Positions 63,853 to 64,000 of a stretch of DNA of 64,000 nucleotides are shown here, in pieces (the first letter of the stretch is position 1; each line of letters begins with the position of its first letter). Below the pieces are notes generated by a model. The model made no database searches, was not told the origin of the DNA, and worked only from the letters and a program-made list of their open reading frames with translations. Source of the DNA: SAR324 cluster bacterium JCVI-SC AAA005 (GTDB lineage: Bacteria > SAR324 > NAC60-12); assembly GCA_000224765.2 (NCBI GenBank), contig AGAU01000038.1, positions 17,807 to 81,806 on the forward strand, read 5' to 3'. Both the position numbers and the translations under genes were made by a program.

Positions 63853-64000
63853 TCCACAAACAATCTGATCAATCAAACTCTTAAAATTGGCCTCTTCTAT
63901 AAAGAGTCAATGGCCTCAAATAAAATTATGGTCAGATTCTAAAATCTTTGTCCTAAAAAAATTATTAAAAATATATAAGATAAGATGAAATTTCCAAAAA
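63853..64000. other. Right-hand window end, non-coding
   Basis: I see no gene in this short AT-rich tail. A weak CTCTT/AAGAG stem with GGCC on both sides (about 63890-63920) may be the end of the dioxygenase transcript. Confidence 0.35.

Noticed and set aside
1..64000. CRISPR arrays, insertion sequences, prophage genes, tRNA and rRNA genes
   Set aside because: I looked for regular repeats, transposase motifs and RNA-gene signatures and saw none; short tRNAs could still be missed by eye.

Overview
The window looks like chromosomal DNA from a free-living marine heterotrophic bacterium. It is AT-leaning by eye, with no plasmid, phage or CRISPR signals and no rRNA or tRNA gene that I could see. 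Genes for small polyols, sugar acids, glycerate and probably sulfolactate, many ABC importers, and a double-length UvrA fit an oceanic proteobacterium. A SAR324-like lineage is my best guess, but it is inference from gene content and I could not test it.

Layout. 0-5.1 kb is an AT-rich iron block: a periplasmic Fe(III)-binding protein, a convergent two-domain permease, a DtxR-family regulator and an unknown gene. 5.1-8.2 kb has no intact gene but holds a wrecked sulfatase on the minus strand. 8.2-13.7 kb has an RpoD-like sigma factor with a structured leader, then a divergent pair: a macro-domain protein and a protein with a partial Nudix signature, sharing a promoter region with a 24-bp dyad. 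13.8-19 kb is a DeoR/GlpR-type regulator with a sugar/polyol ABC importer (ATPase, binding protein, two permeases). 19-22.3 kb has an aldo/keto reductase and a dCache-HAMP adenylate/guanylate cyclase. 22.3-25.2 kb is a probable sulfolactate sulfo-lyase (SuyAB) convergent with a PSE/YeiH-family anion exporter, preceded by a dehydrogenase remnant. 26-31.7 kb is a tandem-duplicated UvrA of 1881 residues. 31.7-33.8 kb encodes hydroxypyruvate isomerase and glycerate 2-kinase. 33.9-40.4 kb has a large probable outer-membrane protein, a decayed glutathionyl-hydroquinone reductase gene, a small membrane protein, a PAS histidine kinase and a ModF-like double ATPase.

The main catabolic block runs from 40.7 to 57.8 kb on the plus strand. 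It has an acetoin-dehydrogenase-type E1 alpha/beta pair with AcoX, DhaK and DhaL, a glycerol-type ABC importer (two permeases, two different ATPases, one Tat-exported binding protein), a second E1 alpha/beta pair with a lipoyl-E3-binding-alpha/beta-hydrolase fusion, an FGGY kinase, and a second lipoyl-hydrolase fusion. No lipoamide dehydrogenase (E3) lies in the window, so both complexes must borrow one. 58.5-63.9 kb has a hydroxyacid-oxoacid transhydrogenase-like enzyme, then an HpcH/HpaI aldolase, an SDR interrupted by one amber codon, an enolase-superfamily dehydratase and a PhyH dioxygenase. This resembles a non-phosphorylating sugar-acid route.

Taken together, the genes import small hydroxylated compounds (polyols, sugar acids, probably C3 sulfonates) and channel them to pyruvate, glycerate or acyl units. 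The least explained items are the macro/Nudix pair with its shared dyad, the twin hydrolase-fused dehydrogenase complexes around DhaKL, the asymmetric tandem UvrA, and the alternative hairpins in the sigma-factor leader. Several pseudogenes (sulfatase, hydroquinone reductase, SDR, Zn-dehydrogenase tail) show active gene loss.
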